Source: Prevotella sp. (GTDB lineage Bacteria; Bacteroidota; Bacteroidia; Bacteroidales; Bacteroidaceae). From it: a DNA stretch of 34,983 nucleotides. Below are positions 1-8,388 of the stretch, piece by piece. The stretch spans positions 1 to 34,983 of the forward strand of contig JAEEXN010000023.1 of the NCBI GenBank assembly GCA_016291595.1. Direction: 5' to 3'. The notes under the pieces are model-generated. The model was not told where the DNA came from and did no database searches. It saw nothing but the letters and a program-made list of their open reading frames with translations. How positions within the stretch are numbered: the stretch's first letter is position 1; each line of letters begins with the position of its first letter. The position numbers and the translations under genes were made by a program.

Positions 1-163
1 TATTGGCGTAAACAGGGTTTCTGTTGGTGTGAACATGGTTTCTACGAACATAGACATGATTTCTACAAACGTAAACTTAGCTTCTACAAACGCAAATATG
101 GCTTCTACGGACGCAAAAATGGCATCTACAACCGTAAACATGGCTTCTACGGACATAAACATA
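1..163. repeat. 21-bp degenerate tandem array, cut by the left window edge
   Basis: Seven full units of exactly 21 bp can be laid out at 17-37, 38-58, 59-79, 80-100, 101-121, 122-142 and 143-163, with part of an eighth in 1-16. The shared core is GCTTCTACRRACG followed by an A-rich stretch ending in ATG. Because 21 is a multiple of three, one plus-strand frame stays open through the array, from base 2 to a TGA at 257-259, giving a heptad like NMASTDA. This could be the end of a gene starting left of the window or a non-coding minisatellite. I see no start signal or recognisable domain, so I do not call it a gene. Confidence 0.85.
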
Positions 164-246
164 CGCGAGTCCGACGAATTCAGAATCATGCAAGCTGTGT
201 GTCAGAAAATCGGGGGAACAGGTCCCTTGATTTCCATGGAAATTGC

Positions 247-368
247 AATTAATGCCTGATTATGCTCTAATTAATGCCTGATAATGCTCTAATTGATGCC
301 TAGTTACACGCTAATTAATGCCTGATTAGACCTTCATTGATTAACTAGTTAGAGGGTAATCAGGCATC
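247..368. repeat. 22-bp tandem array (TAATGCCTGATTA family), copy A
   Basis: Units start at 247, 269, 291, 313 and 335, each 22 bp, followed by a partial unit to about 368. The core of each is TAATGCCTGATTA, itself a loose inverted repeat (TAAT, five bases, ATTA). The spacing is about two helical turns, so the cores would lie on one face of the DNA. The same family occurs in reverse orientation at 17327-17423. It lies in the non-coding stretch before topB. Confidence 0.85.
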
Positions 369-606
369 GATTATAAAATGCGTGTGAAGGCATCGTGACG
401 GCAGAAAGACAAGTGTCACCAAGCATAAGCCATTATCCGTCAGGCGATAGCAAGGTTTAGTGACGAACGAGGGCAGCAGAGTTGCCGGTTTCAAGTTAAC
501 GTGAATTCGTCGAACTCACGTGATATTAGATTGTTGATAAGCGTGAGTTCTTTTCCAGGAATCGTAATTCGTAACTCTTAATTCGTAGCTTTTCAATTAA
601 AATGAT
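369..606. other. Non-coding stretch with overlapping inverted repeats before topB
   Basis: No convincing gene is seen here. Bases 499-521 form a near-perfect 23-bp palindrome (arms ACGTGA/TCACGT and TTCG/CGAA, one mismatched pair). Its right arm overlaps a second inverted repeat, GAACTCACG at 512-520 with CGTGAGTTC at 542-550. The two hairpins cannot form together. A short direct repeat, AATTCGTA, occurs twice between about 567 and 589. Confidence 0.6.
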
Positions 607-614
607 TACCTTTG
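607..614 (+). promoter_or_regulatory. Bacteroidetes -7 box for topB
   Basis: TACCTTTG matches TAnnTTTG and ends only four bases before the topB ATG. Transcription should begin at or next to the start codon, so the mRNA is probably leaderless. A clear TTTG -33 box is not visible. Confidence 0.65.
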
Positions 615-618
615 CAGC

Positions 619-2703
619 ATGATTGTGTGTATTGCAGAGAAACCAAGTGTTGCAAAAGATATTGCCCGCATTCTTGGGGCAAACAGTTCCCACGATGGCT
701 ACATGGAGGGCAACGGGTATCAGGTGACGTGGACTTTCGGTCATCTGTGTGAGTTGAAGATGCCCGAGGACTATACCCCGATGTGGAAGTCGTGGAGCCT
801 CTCGTCATTGCCCATGATTCCCCAGCGTTTCGGAATTCGCCTGAAGGAAGACCAAGGCATCAAGAAACAATTCGCCGTTATTGAGCAACTCATGCGGAAT
901 GCTGATGGCATTGTGAACTGTGGTGATGCCGGTCAGGAAGGTGAGCTGATTCAGCGCTGGGTGATGCAGAAGGCTCAAGCCAAGTGTCCCGTGAAGCGTT
1001 TGTGGATATCGTCGATGACGGATGATGCCATACGCGAGGGCTTCCGCCAGTTGAAAGACCAGCAGGAGTATCAGCCGCTCTATCTGGCAGGTTTGTCGAG
1101 AGCCATCGGTGACTGGCTGCTGGGTATCAATGCTACGCGCTTATACAGCATTAAATACGGTCAGCCTGGCCGCCCGCTCAGCGTCGGTCGCGTGCAAACA
1201 CCTACCTTGGCGCTCATTGTAAACCGGCAGAAAGAGATTGACAATTTCAAGCCCGAACCGTATTGGGTGCTCTCTACCATCTATCGAGATACGCTTTTTA
1301 CCGCTACGAAAGGCAAGTTCACCAAAAAGGAAGAGGGAGAGCAAAGCTTTGAGCTGATTAAGGATAAACCGTTCACAGTAACGAAAGTAGAGAAGAAAAA
1401 CGGCAAGGAGCAGCCCAAACAATTGTATGACCTCACATCGTTACAGGTGGACTGTAACCGAAAATACGGCATGAGTGCCGAGATGACTCTCAACACGATA
1501 CAGTCATTGTACGAGCGCAAGCTGACCACCTATCCGCGTGTGGATACGCAGTACCTGAGTGATGACATCTACCCGAAATGTCCGCAGATAATGAACGGCC
1601 TTTTCCAAACCAAGATACTGGGACAGCCCGTATATGCCGAGTTGGTGCGGGCGCTGGGAGGTAAGGCCCTGCCGAAGAGCAAGCGTGTGTTCGACACGTC
1701 GAAAGTGACCGACCACCATGCCATTATTCCAACCGGTGTGATACCTCAGAATCTGACCGATTTCGAGCGTCATGTCTACGACTTGGTTGCCCGCCGTTTC
1801 ATCAGCGTTTTCTATCCCGATTGTAAATTCTCTACGACAACGGTGTTGGGAGAGGTCGACAAGATAGAGTTCAAGGTGACAGGCAAGGAGATTCTTGACC
1901 CGGGATGGCGGATTGTCTATGCAAAAGATGCAAAGACTGCCGAAGAGGATGATGAGAAGAAAGACGACGAGGAGAAGACGCTGCCCACATTTGTAAAGGG
2001 CGAGAGCGGGGAGCATACCCCTACACTTACGGAGAAATGGACGACCCCGCCACCATATTATAATGAGGCCTCTCTGTTGCGTGCCATGGAGACCGCAGGC
2101 AAGTTTGTGGAGGATGAGGAACTGCGGGCCGCTATGAAGGAGAACGGCATCGGACGGCCATCTACTCGTGCAGCCATTATTGAGACTCTGTTCAAACGCC
2201 ACTATATACGCAAGGAGAAAAAACGCCTTGTTGCCACACCGACAGGCATCGAGTTGATAGACATTATCAAGGAGGAGTTGCTGAAGAGTTGTGAGTTGAC
2301 TGGTATCTGGGAGAAGAAACTACGCGATATTGAACATCAGAAGTACAATCCTGCCCAGTTTGTGGATGAATTGAAACAGCAGATTACCAATATCGTGAGT
2401 GAAGTGTTGAAAGACAATAGCAACAGGCATATTGTAGACGCTCCTCAGGCTCCGATGCAAAAGGCTCCATCCAAAAACAATAAGCGGACGGTGAAAGGCA
2501 CCACCAAAAAGGGCTCAAAGAAAGAAAACAACCCTCAGCCCGTGCCTATTGTTGCTTCAGCCGTAGGTAGCCAGGATGAAACACCACAAGAGGGTCAGCA
2601 ATGCCCGGTCTGCGGACAAGGTGTCATCATCAAAGGCAAGACAGCCTACGGATGTAGTCGTTGGAAGGAGGGTTGTACTTATCGGGTTCCTTTCAAACAA
2701 TAA
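619..2703 (+). CDS. topB: DNA topoisomerase III (type IA)
   Basis: Type IA topoisomerase that passes single DNA strands to resolve recombination and replication intermediates. The N-terminal Toprim domain is clear (IAEKPS with Glu7, then DAGQEGE at residues 103-109). The catalytic tyrosine is Tyr305 in LTTYPRVDT. The C-terminus ends in a zinc-ribbon (CPVCG, then two further cysteines). At 694 aa it has the usual TopB length. An acidic insert (EEDDEKKDDEEK, about residues 440-452) and a Lys/Gln-rich linker before the zinc ribbon look flexible. The ATG is fixed by the Toprim start and by the -7 box four bases upstream. The porE-like gene follows 28 bases later on the same strand and may be co-transcribed. 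Confidence 0.95.
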   Translation: MIVCIAEKPSVAKDIARILGANSSHDGYMEGNGYQVTWTFGHLCELKMPEDYTPMWKSWSLSSLPMIPQRFGIRLKEDQGIKKQFAVIEQLMRNADGIVNCGDAGQEGELIQRWVMQKAQAKCPVKRLWISSMTDDAIREGFRQLKDQQEYQPLYLAGLSRAIGDWLLGINATRLYSIKYGQPGRPLSVGRVQTPTLALIVNRQKEIDNFKPEPYWVLSTIYRDTLFTATKGKFTKKEEGEQSFELIKDKPFTVTKVEKKNGKEQPKQLYDLTSLQVDCNRKYGMSAEMTLNTIQSLYERKLTTYPRVDTQYLSDDIYPKCPQIMNGLFQTKILGQPVYAELVRALGGKALPKSKRVFDTSKVTDHHAIIPTGVIPQNLTDFERHVYDLVARRFISVFYPDCKFSTTTVLGEVDKIEFKVTGKEILDPGWRIVYAKDAKTAEEDDEKKDDEEKTLPTFVKGESGEHTPTLTEKWTTPPPYYNEASLLRAMETAGKFVEDEELRAAMKENGIGRPSTRAAIIETLFKRHYIRKEKKRLVATPTGIELIDIIKEELLKSCELTGIWEKKLRDIEHQKYNPAQFVDELKQQITNIVSEVLKDNSNRHIVDAPQAPMQKAPSKNNKRTVKGTTKKGSKKENNPQPVPIVASAVGSQDETPQEGQQCPVCGQGVIIKGKTAYGCSRWKEGCTYRVPFKQ

Positions 2704-2731
2704 ACCAGTTTGATTTGCGTTATAGTTATTG

Positions 2732-4891
2732 ATGCGCAAGTATGCTATCATAGTACTCCTCATCGTGCTCTACAGTTGTGGCGGAGCCGATGCGAATTAT
2801 AAAAGAGGCGAGAAATATCTTGCCCTGGGGGAGTATTTTGATGCAGCCAATGAGTACAAACAGGCTTATACCAAGACCCCGCCTAAGGAACGTACACTTC
2901 GCGGACAACGTGCACGGAAGCTTGCTTACTGCTATGATAAAAGCAACCAGACACAGAAAGCCATCTCAGCTTATCGTAACGTCATCAGATATAAGCAGGA
3001 TGATGTGCTGACGCATTTGTCGTTTGCACGTCAGCTGTTGAAAAACGCCAACTACAAAGAGGCAGCTAAGGAGTTCCAGTTGGTGCTTGACTCCATGCCC
3101 GACAATGTGCTGGCGCGTAACGGCCTGAGGTCGGCACAGATGGCTCCAACATGGAAGAAAGAAGAATCCGGCTACACCGTGAAGCGTATGGACATTTTCA
3201 ATTCGCGGCGTGCGGACTATTCCCCGATGCTTTTTGGCGACGAGAACGACCAGCTCTATTTCACCTCAACGCGCAATGAGGCTCAAGGTGATGACCTGAG
3301 CGGGATTACGGGCACAAAGAATGGTGATATCTTTTTTTCGCAGAAGGATGATAAAGGCAAGTGGGGCAGGCCACAGACCATTGAATCGGGCCTGAACACA
3401 GAGTTTGACGAGGGAGTTTGTTGCTTTTCGCTGGATCAGACTACCATGTATTTGACCCAATGTGCTACTGATCCATCGTATCCGCGTTATGCTACCATTA
3501 TGACTTCCAGCCGAAGTGATGCAGCTTGGGGCAAAGCCTCACCGCTGACCATCAGTCGTGACACCCTTTCAAGCTATGCCCATCCAGCTGTCTCGCCCGA
3601 CGGACAATGGCTCTATTTCACTTCAGACATGCCAGGAGGTTTGGGGGGATTGGACATATGGCGAATTCGTCTAACCAGTAGCGGACTGGGAGGTGTGGAG
3701 AATCTGGGTGAGCTCGTCAACACGCCAGGCAACGAAATGTTCCCCGCATTTCGTCCCAATGGTGATTTCTATTTCTCTTCGGACGGCCATCCCGGCATGG
3801 GCGGTTTAGATATTTTCATTATCAAGAATGAGGAGATGAAGTCGAAGGTTGAAAGGGCTATTTCGCAGAGTTCCGACAGTCTTGATACCTCTCAGTTGTC
3901 AGCTGCCAATTCCCAGTCTGCCAATTCCTCTCGTACCCCGCGCACTCATTTGCGGCTTGTTCATCCTGGCTATCCGTTGAATTCGCAGGGAGATGATTTC
4001 GGAATGACTTTCGAAGGCCTGCACAACAGGGGATTCTTCTCTTCTAATCGTGGCGACGGCCGTGGTAGTGACCATATCTATAGTTTTGGGAATCCTGAGA
4101 TTATCCAGACCGTTAAAGGATGGGTATATGAGATGGATGCATATGAACTGACGGCTGCGCAAGTGTATATGGTGGGTAACGACGGTACCAACCTTAAGTT
4201 GAGCGTGAAAGGTGACGGCTCGTTCGAACAGGAGATTTCGCCAGGTGTAGACTATGTGTTCCTTGCCACTTGCAAGGGATTCTTGAATCATAAGGAGGAA
4301 CTTCGCGTAATGCCGTCGAAGGAGACAAAAGAACATGTGTTACAATTCCCTTTGGCCAATATTTCCGCACCTGTGCTCATTGATAATATCTTCTACGACT
4401 TGAATAAAGCCACTCTTCGTCCTGAGTCAGCTACGGCATTGGACGAACTGGTCAAGATGCTCAACGAGAATCCCAACATTACGATCGAATTGAGCGCACA
4501 TTGCGACTACCGCGGTAGTGCCCAATATAATAAGGTGTTGTCGCAGCATCGTGCCGAGTCGGTGGTGAACTATTTGATAGCCCACGGCATTGCGAAAGAC
4601 AGGTTGACCCCTAAAGGGTATGGAAAAGAAAAACCGAAAACAATCAGGAAAAAGCTGACAGAGAAATATCCGTGGCTGAAGGAGAATGATGAACTGACAG
4701 AAGAGTTCATCATGAAACTGGAGAAAAACCAGCAGGAGGTATGCAATCAGCTGAACCGACGAACGGAGTTTACTGTATTGCGTACCACCTACGGATTGTT
4801 TGATGAAAAAGGTAATCTGAAGAACACTCCCAAACCAAAGGTTCAGAAGAAAAACGAAGAGGAGGACGATAACTTTATCATCGACCTATAG
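2732..4891 (+). CDS. porE: PorE-like lipoprotein: TPR, beta-propeller, CRD and OmpA-like domains
   Basis: The 719-aa product starts with a lipoprotein signal (lipobox LYSC, Cys16). TPR-like helices occupy about residues 20-125. PD40-type beta-propeller repeats fill about 150-400 (for example SPDGQWLYFTSD and PNGDFYFSSDG). A carboxypeptidase-regulatory-like segment begins around 455. An OmpA-type peptidoglycan-binding domain begins near 550 (NIFYDLNKATLRPES). This order matches PorE of the type IX secretion system, which links the system to peptidoglycan. A Ser/Gln-rich linker lies near 375-400. I chose ATG 2732 over the TTG three bases earlier. Related OmpA/PD40 lipoproteins share this layout, so orthology to PorE is likely but not proven. 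The gene ends two bases from the stop of the convergent DUF5056 gene. Confidence 0.75.
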   Translation: MRKYAIIVLLIVLYSCGGADANYKRGEKYLALGEYFDAANEYKQAYTKTPPKERTLRGQRARKLAYCYDKSNQTQKAISAYRNVIRYKQDDVLTHLSFARQLLKNANYKEAAKEFQLVLDSMPDNVLARNGLRSAQMAPTWKKEESGYTVKRMDIFNSRRADYSPMLFGDENDQLYFTSTRNEAQGDDLSGITGTKNGDIFFSQKDDKGKWGRPQTIESGLNTEFDEGVCCFSLDQTTMYLTQCATDPSYPRYATIMTSSRSDAAWGKASPLTISRDTLSSYAHPAVSPDGQWLYFTSDMPGGLGGLDIWRIRLTSSGLGGVENLGELVNTPGNEMFPAFRPNGDFYFSSDGHPGMGGLDIFIIKNEEMKSKVERAISQSSDSLDTSQLSAANSQSANSSRTPRTHLRLVHPGYPLNSQGDDFGMTFEGLHNRGFFSSNRGDGRGSDHIYSFGNPEIIQTVKGWVYEMDAYELTAAQVYMVGNDGTNLKLSVKGDGSFEQEISPGVDYVFLATCKGFLNHKEELRVMPSKETKEHVLQFPLANISAPVLIDNIFYDLNKATLRPESATALDELVKMLNENPNITIELSAHCDYRGSAQYNKVLSQHRAESVVNYLIAHGIAKDRLTPKGYGKEKPKTIRKKLTEKYPWLKENDELTEEFIMKLEKNQQEVCNQLNRRTEFTVLRTTYGLFDEKGNLKNTPKPKVQKKNEEEDDNFIIDL

Positions 4892-4893
4892 AG

Positions 4894-5235
4894 TTATAGC
4901 CGCAGCTCGCGCGATGCCAGCTGATAGACGCCAACCGTGGTAAGCGCCAGTACAGAGAGTATAATGGTCAGCGGACTCAGTTGGAACACGTCTAGTGCGG
5001 GAGTAGTGTGGAACAACACCAGCAATGATTCCGCAATGATTTTCCATCCTTTGATACCGATGAAGAACACAATACCAGCTACAATACACAATGCCGTCCA
5101 GATGCGGTTCAGACGCGCGGCCCGGTCGGGTAGATGGCGAATCACGCGCTTGGTGAAACCGTGATCTTCCACCTCTTGCGTATATTCTTCAAAGAATTTA
5201 CTTACTAATATATCGTCATTTTCCATCATAACCAT
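4894..5235 (-). CDS. DUF5056-like small membrane protein, possible sigma-factor partner
   Basis: A 113-aa protein with a cytoplasmic-looking N-terminus (FFEEYTQEVEDHGFTKRVIRHLP) and two hydrophobic segments at about residues 45-62 and 86-104. It resembles DUF5056 proteins that accompany ECF sigma genes in Bacteroidales. The start overlaps the 3' end of the sigma gene by about 10-20 bases. Three candidate ATGs exist (5235, 5229, 5226), and all imply translational coupling. Small membrane proteins encoded directly after an ECF sigma often restrain it, so an anti-sigma role is plausible, but no zinc-binding anti-sigma motif is visible. Function is inferred from position only. Confidence 0.7.
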   Translation of the reverse strand: MVMMENDDILVSKFFEEYTQEVEDHGFTKRVIRHLPDRAARLNRIWTALCIVAGIVFFIGIKGWKIIAESLLVLFHTTPALDVFQLSPLTIILSVLALTTVGVYQLASRELRL

Positions 5236-5758
5236 TTGCTTTTAAGTAAGATGCCAATTTCTGCTTTCCTCTGGAGAGATGCGATTTCACTGTATTCTGC
5301 GTGATACCGGTAATCTCCACGATTTTGTCGATAGGCAGACCGTCCATCAACTGGAGCGTGATGCAGGTCCGCTCGTCGGGTTTCAATATTTTGAGAGCCT
5401 CATACAAATCCATTTTCAGATTGCTATCCGCTACCAATGCACTTCGACCTGCTACGGCAGGAGTCTCAATGTCGTCGGTAACACGTAGTGACCTTTTGTA
5501 GTCATAGAACACATTGTAGGCGATGCGGAACAGCCATGTAGAGAATCCCGACATCCCCTTGAAACTGGTAATGTGTGTGTAAGCTTTGATGAACGTGTCT
5601 TGTGCCAGATCGTCGCTCAGCTGTGTATCTCCAAGTGTCTGGTTCAGGAAGAACCGGCGAACGGGCGACTGGTATTTCCTCACAAGCTGGTCGAAAGCCC
5701 GCTTGTTGTGGAATACCGCCACCTGCGTTACGAGAGAAATGTCACTGCTTACATTCAT
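5216..5758 (-). CDS. ECF-type RNA polymerase sigma factor
   Basis: A 180-aa sigma-70 family protein. Region 2 is visible at about residues 20-90 (DLAQDTFIKAY, then FSTWLFRIAYNVFYDYKR). Region 4 is at about 120-175, with a helix-turn-helix reading ITGITQNTVKSHLSRGKQKL. There are no regions 1 or 3, as expected for ECF factors. It likely redirects RNA polymerase to a small envelope regulon, given the membrane proteins encoded on both sides. A 45-base hairpin lies in its leader, 28 bases before the ATG. No standard TAnnTTTG box was found directly upstream, so it may use its own alternative promoter or read-through from pspC. Confidence 0.93.
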   Translation of the reverse strand: MNVSSDISLVTQVAVFHNKRAFDQLVRKYQSPVRRFFLNQTLGDTQLSDDLAQDTFIKAYTHITSFKGMSGFSTWLFRIAYNVFYDYKRSLRVTDDIETPAVAGRSALVADSNLKMDLYEALKILKPDERTCITLQLMDGLPIDKIVEITGITQNTVKSHLSRGKQKLASYLKANGYDGK

Positions 5759-5786
5759 TTTGAAATTGCTTCGAGGTGAAATCCTG

Positions 5787-5831
5787 AGGTGTCCTCAGAA
5801 ATGCCAGGTACTGACATTTAATAGGACACCT
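5787..5831 (-). promoter_or_regulatory. Two-part perfectly centred hairpin in front of the ECF sigma gene
   Basis: Outer arms AGGTGTCCT (5787-5795) and AGGACACCT (5823-5831) are exact reverse complements. Inner arms AAATGCCAG (5799-5807) and CTGACATTT (5811-5819) pair with one G-U wobble in the minus-strand RNA. Both pairs share the same centre at 5809. The structure is 18 paired positions, a 3x3 internal loop and a 3-base loop. It lies between pspC and the sigma ATG and is not followed by a U-run, so it does not look like a normal terminator. It could be an operator or an RNA control element. Confidence 0.8.
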
Positions 5832-5853
5832 GTATGGATCTACGTTAATGGGT

Positions 5854-6045
5854 TTAATACTTTTCGGGGATGATGAGCCACATGATGATGTAAGCCAGCA
5901 CACCACTAAAGCATGTGAATAATGTCAGAAATACATATGCAACCCTTACAGCAGTTGGGTCAAGACCCAGATACTCGGCTATGCCTCCGCAAACACCTGC
6001 TATTGTGCGATTGTAAGAACGAGTCAGTTTCTTATTCGTTTCCAT
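5854..6045 (-). CDS. PspC-domain small membrane protein
   Basis: A 63-aa protein with the full PspC signature: basic N-terminus, GVCGGIAEYLGLDPTAVRV, then a hydrophobic stretch ending in MWLIIPEKY. PspC proteins sit in the inner membrane and take part in phage-shock-type envelope stress responses. No pspA is present, so this is a stand-alone PspC as is common in Bacteroidetes. It starts 28 bases after the DUF6249 gene and is probably in the same transcript. The downstream ECF sigma gene suggests a joint envelope-stress role, which is inference. Confidence 0.9.
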   Translation of the reverse strand: METNKKLTRSYNRTIAGVCGGIAEYLGLDPTAVRVAYVFLTLFTCFSGVLAYIIMWLIIPEKY

Positions 6046-6073
6046 ATCTTCCGTCTATTAAAGGGTTTATATT

Positions 6074-6763
6074 CTATTTGTTATCTATGCCGTCGTAGCG
6101 GTCATCATAAGGGAACTCGTCAGACTTTTTGTCCATCTTCGAAGCTGAGGTCTTGGCGATTACAGCCTGTCCTACGCCGAACAAGGCTACAAGCCATCCG
6201 ATACCAGTCAATGGGTTTGCTCCCAGACAATAGAAGAAAGCCACTAGACCTAATCCGAGAGCTGCATTTTTGATACCTTTCTTCCACAGAATCTCATCAC
6301 TCTGACGCTCAGTTTGAATAAACTCCTGCGGTATGGGTTGACCGGTCTCCATCGCTTTCTCCGCTAACTTATATCTGCGGTTGCGGTTGCGGAAGATGAG
6401 CCACAGCACCAAAGCAAGGATGATGAATGGTGCGGCAAGGAAAAGGAAGACCAGCAGCACAATTAAGAATGCAAACAATCCACCGAACCGCTCAATCATT
6501 TTCTCAGCGAACTCAAGGTGAGAGTCATCGAAGGGGAAATCATCCACCTGCAAATACGTATCATTGTCAGCAAGTGTATCAACTGAGGTTGAAGTGGTGT
6601 CAGAATAGGCCTCGATACCCTGATCCGCTTCTTTGTTGTCGACAGAGGGGGTGACCGTTGTCGTTGCTGTGATCGCCGGGTTATGGCGGTGCTTTTGTGA
6701 GGCTGCTTGGGTTGTGGTGCCCAATGTTAAGGCTAATGCCAATACTATCAAATACTTTTTCAT
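6074..6763 (-). CDS. DUF6249-like membrane protein with signal peptide
   Basis: The 229-aa product (from ATG 6763) opens with a signal-peptide-like segment ending near TTQAASQ. A Thr/Ser/Asp-rich periplasmic stretch reaches about residue 85. A strongly hydrophobic segment (FAFLIVLLVFLFLAAPFIILALVLWLIF) is followed by a basic cytoplasmic region and two weaker hydrophobic stretches near 165-200. It resembles DUF6249 proteins; function is unknown. A second in-frame ATG at 6772 is possible. It heads the minus-strand group with PspC, and possibly the sigma factor and DUF5056 gene. Two candidate promoters lie upstream. Confidence 0.7.
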   Translation of the reverse strand: MKKYLIVLALALTLGTTTQAASQKHRHNPAITATTTVTPSVDNKEADQGIEAYSDTTSTSVDTLADNDTYLQVDDFPFDDSHLEFAEKMIERFGGLFAFLIVLLVFLFLAAPFIILALVLWLIFRNRNRRYKLAEKAMETGQPIPQEFIQTERQSDEILWKKGIKNAALGLGLVAFFYCLGANPLTGIGWLVALFGVGQAVIAKTSASKMDKKSDEFPYDDRYDGIDNK

Positions 6764-6819
6764 ATCCTGCATGTTTTTTAATTTCTATCTGTTAGACGTA
6801 ACAAAAGCCTAATTAGTTG

Positions 6820-6867
6820 CGAAGGTACATATTTTTTTTCTTTTCATCAAGAAATTGGGCAAAGATA
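6820..6867 (-). promoter_or_regulatory. Two candidate promoters for the DUF6249-pspC group
   Basis: On the minus strand, TACCTTCG (6820-6827) is one mismatch from TAnnTTTG and has CTTG 20 bases upstream (6848-6851) as a -33 element. A perfect TATCTTTG lies further upstream at 6860-6867, without an obvious -33 box. The remaining bases between 6773 and 7005 hold no gene. Confidence 0.5.
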
Positions 6868-6988
6868 CTGCGTCCTAATGATGAAAAAGGAATTATTGCG
6901 TCCTTTTCTGCTCTCGTTATTTCGAGCTTTTCTTATGAAGAAAACGTAATTTATTGAAATGACTAGCAGTTAATTCAGAAATTCTATG

Positions 6989-6996
6989 TACATTTG
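6989..6996 (+). promoter_or_regulatory. -7 box for the RsmF-like gene
   Basis: TACATTTG matches TAnnTTTG. It overlaps the in-frame TTG at 6994 that could be mistaken for the start, so the ATG at 7006, nine bases beyond the box, must be used. The leader would be only a few bases long. Confidence 0.6.
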
Positions 6997-7005
6997 TACA
7001 CAGAA

Positions 7006-8388
7006 ATGAAACTACCGGAGGTTTTTATACAAGAGGCTCATCAAACGATGGGAAATGAACTCTTCGAGCGATATATAGCGTCGTTCGAGGAAGACATTCC
7101 TGTGAGTATACGAATGAATCCCAAGAAGTGTCATGCCAACGGTATGAAATGGAAAGTTGATGACGAAAAGGGGGTAACAGCGGTGCCTTGGTGTCAGAAT
7201 GGCTATTATCTTTCATCACGTCCGAACTTTACATTCGATCCTTTGTTTCATGCAGGGTTGTACTATGTTCAGGAAGCCTCGTCGATGTTCCTCGACCATG
7301 TGATACGGCAACTTTTTCGTATGTCTGACGGACAAGACACAAAAGGGGAGGGGAGGACCGTGACAGATGTGCTGGACCTCTGCGCTGCGCCAGGCGGAAA
7401 GTCTACGCTGTTGCGAAGTGCTTTGCCCGACAGTTGCCTGCTTGTCAGCAATGAGCCTATACGCAACCGGGCGCAGATACTGGCAGAAAACATACAGAAA
7501 TGGGGTTATGCCAATCATGTGGTTACAAACAATTATCCTAAGGATTATAGGAAGGCCGGCCTCCTTTTCGATATAATTTTATGTGATGTGCCTTGCTCTG
7601 GTGAGGGTATGTTCCGCAAGGATGAGGCTACTATCGGGGAATGGAGTTTGCAGAATGTGGAGAAGTGCTGGCAGCTACAAAGGGAAATCGTTGCCGATGC
7701 ATGGTGCTGTCTGCGTGACGGTGGTTTCTTAATTTATAGTACATGTACATTTAACACAAAAGAAAACGAGGAGAATGTTCGCTGGATGATGGAGGAGCTT
7801 GGTGCCGAGGTGATTTCTGTGCCTATTGAAAAGGAATGGAACATCACGGGATCGCTGTTGGCTGGATTCAACGAACCGGTTTATCGGTTTATCCCTGGCT
7901 CAACCAGAGGTGAGGGTCTGTTTATGTGCGTTGTGCGAAAAGCTGTCGACAAACGAGGAGAAGGCATTGGATCTGTAAATGGAAAGCAATGGAACCATGA
8001 TTCCCATGCCCAGGCATCTTTGCTTCTCTCGTCAAAAAAAGCAAAACAAGTGCTCAATGTTCTCTCGGATGGACAGTATCCGGTACCTACGATGAAAGGA
8101 CGAATCGCAATACCCGCCCATGCCGAGGCTATCTATACAGATCTTGACCGCACCAAGTATCCAACAGAAGAACTGACCTATGCGCAGGCTATAAGCTATT
8201 TACGCCACGAGGCCATAGTGCTTGAGCCTGATGTTCCCCATGGATTCGTACTCGTCACTTTTATGGGGGTACCATTAGGCTTCGTGAAAAATATCGGAAA
8301 CCGAGCCAACAACCATTATCCTGATCAATGGAAAATAAAAACAACTCACATACCACAAGAATATGAAACAATATTTAGATATACTTAA
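7006..8388 (+). CDS. RsmF/NOL1-NOP2-Sun family rRNA cytosine-5 methyltransferase
   Basis: A 460-aa SAM-dependent methyltransferase of the NOL1/NOP2/Sun family, which makes 5-methylcytosine in rRNA. The SAM-binding motif [12 protein letters not shown] lies near residues 122-133. The two catalytic-site cysteines are in [10 protein letters not shown] and YSTCTFN. The C-terminal 170 residues resemble the RsmF C-terminal domains (ending [24 protein letters not shown]), which supports the RsmF/YebU-like branch rather than RsmB. The start is set at ATG 7006 because the promoter box covers the upstream TTG. The 3' end overlaps thyA by 26 bases, so the genes are likely co-transcribed and translationally coupled. 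Confidence 0.9.
   Translation: MKLPEVFIQEAHQTMGNELFERYIASFEEDIPVSIRMNPKKCHANGMKWKVDDEKGVTAVPWCQNGYYLSSRPNFTFDPLFHAGLYYVQEASSMFLDHVIRQLFRMSDGQDTKGEGRTVTDVLDLCAAPGGKSTLLRSALPDSCLLVSNEPIRNRAQILAENIQKWGYANHVVTNNYPKDYRKAGLLFDIILCDVPCSGEGMFRKDEATIGEWSLQNVEKCWQLQREIVADAWCCLRDGGFLIYSTCTFNTKENEENVRWMMEELGAEVISVPIEKEWNITGSLLAGFNEPVYRFIPGSTRGEGLFMCVVRKAVDKRGEGIGSVNGKQWNHDSHAQASLLLSSKKAKQVLNVLSDGQYPVPTMKGRIAIPAHAEAIYTDLDRTKYPTEELTYAQAISYLRHEAIVLEPDVPHGFVLVTFMGVPLGFVKNIGNRANNHYPDQWKIKTTHIPQEYETIFRYT

Noticed and set aside
1..368. CRISPR-like appearance of the regularly spaced repeats
   Set aside because: The units follow one another directly with no unique spacers, unit lengths are 21 and 22 bp, and no cas genes are present.
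1504..2202. 232-aa minus-strand open frame inside topB
   Set aside because: Antisense to conserved topoisomerase sequence, including the catalytic tyrosine region.
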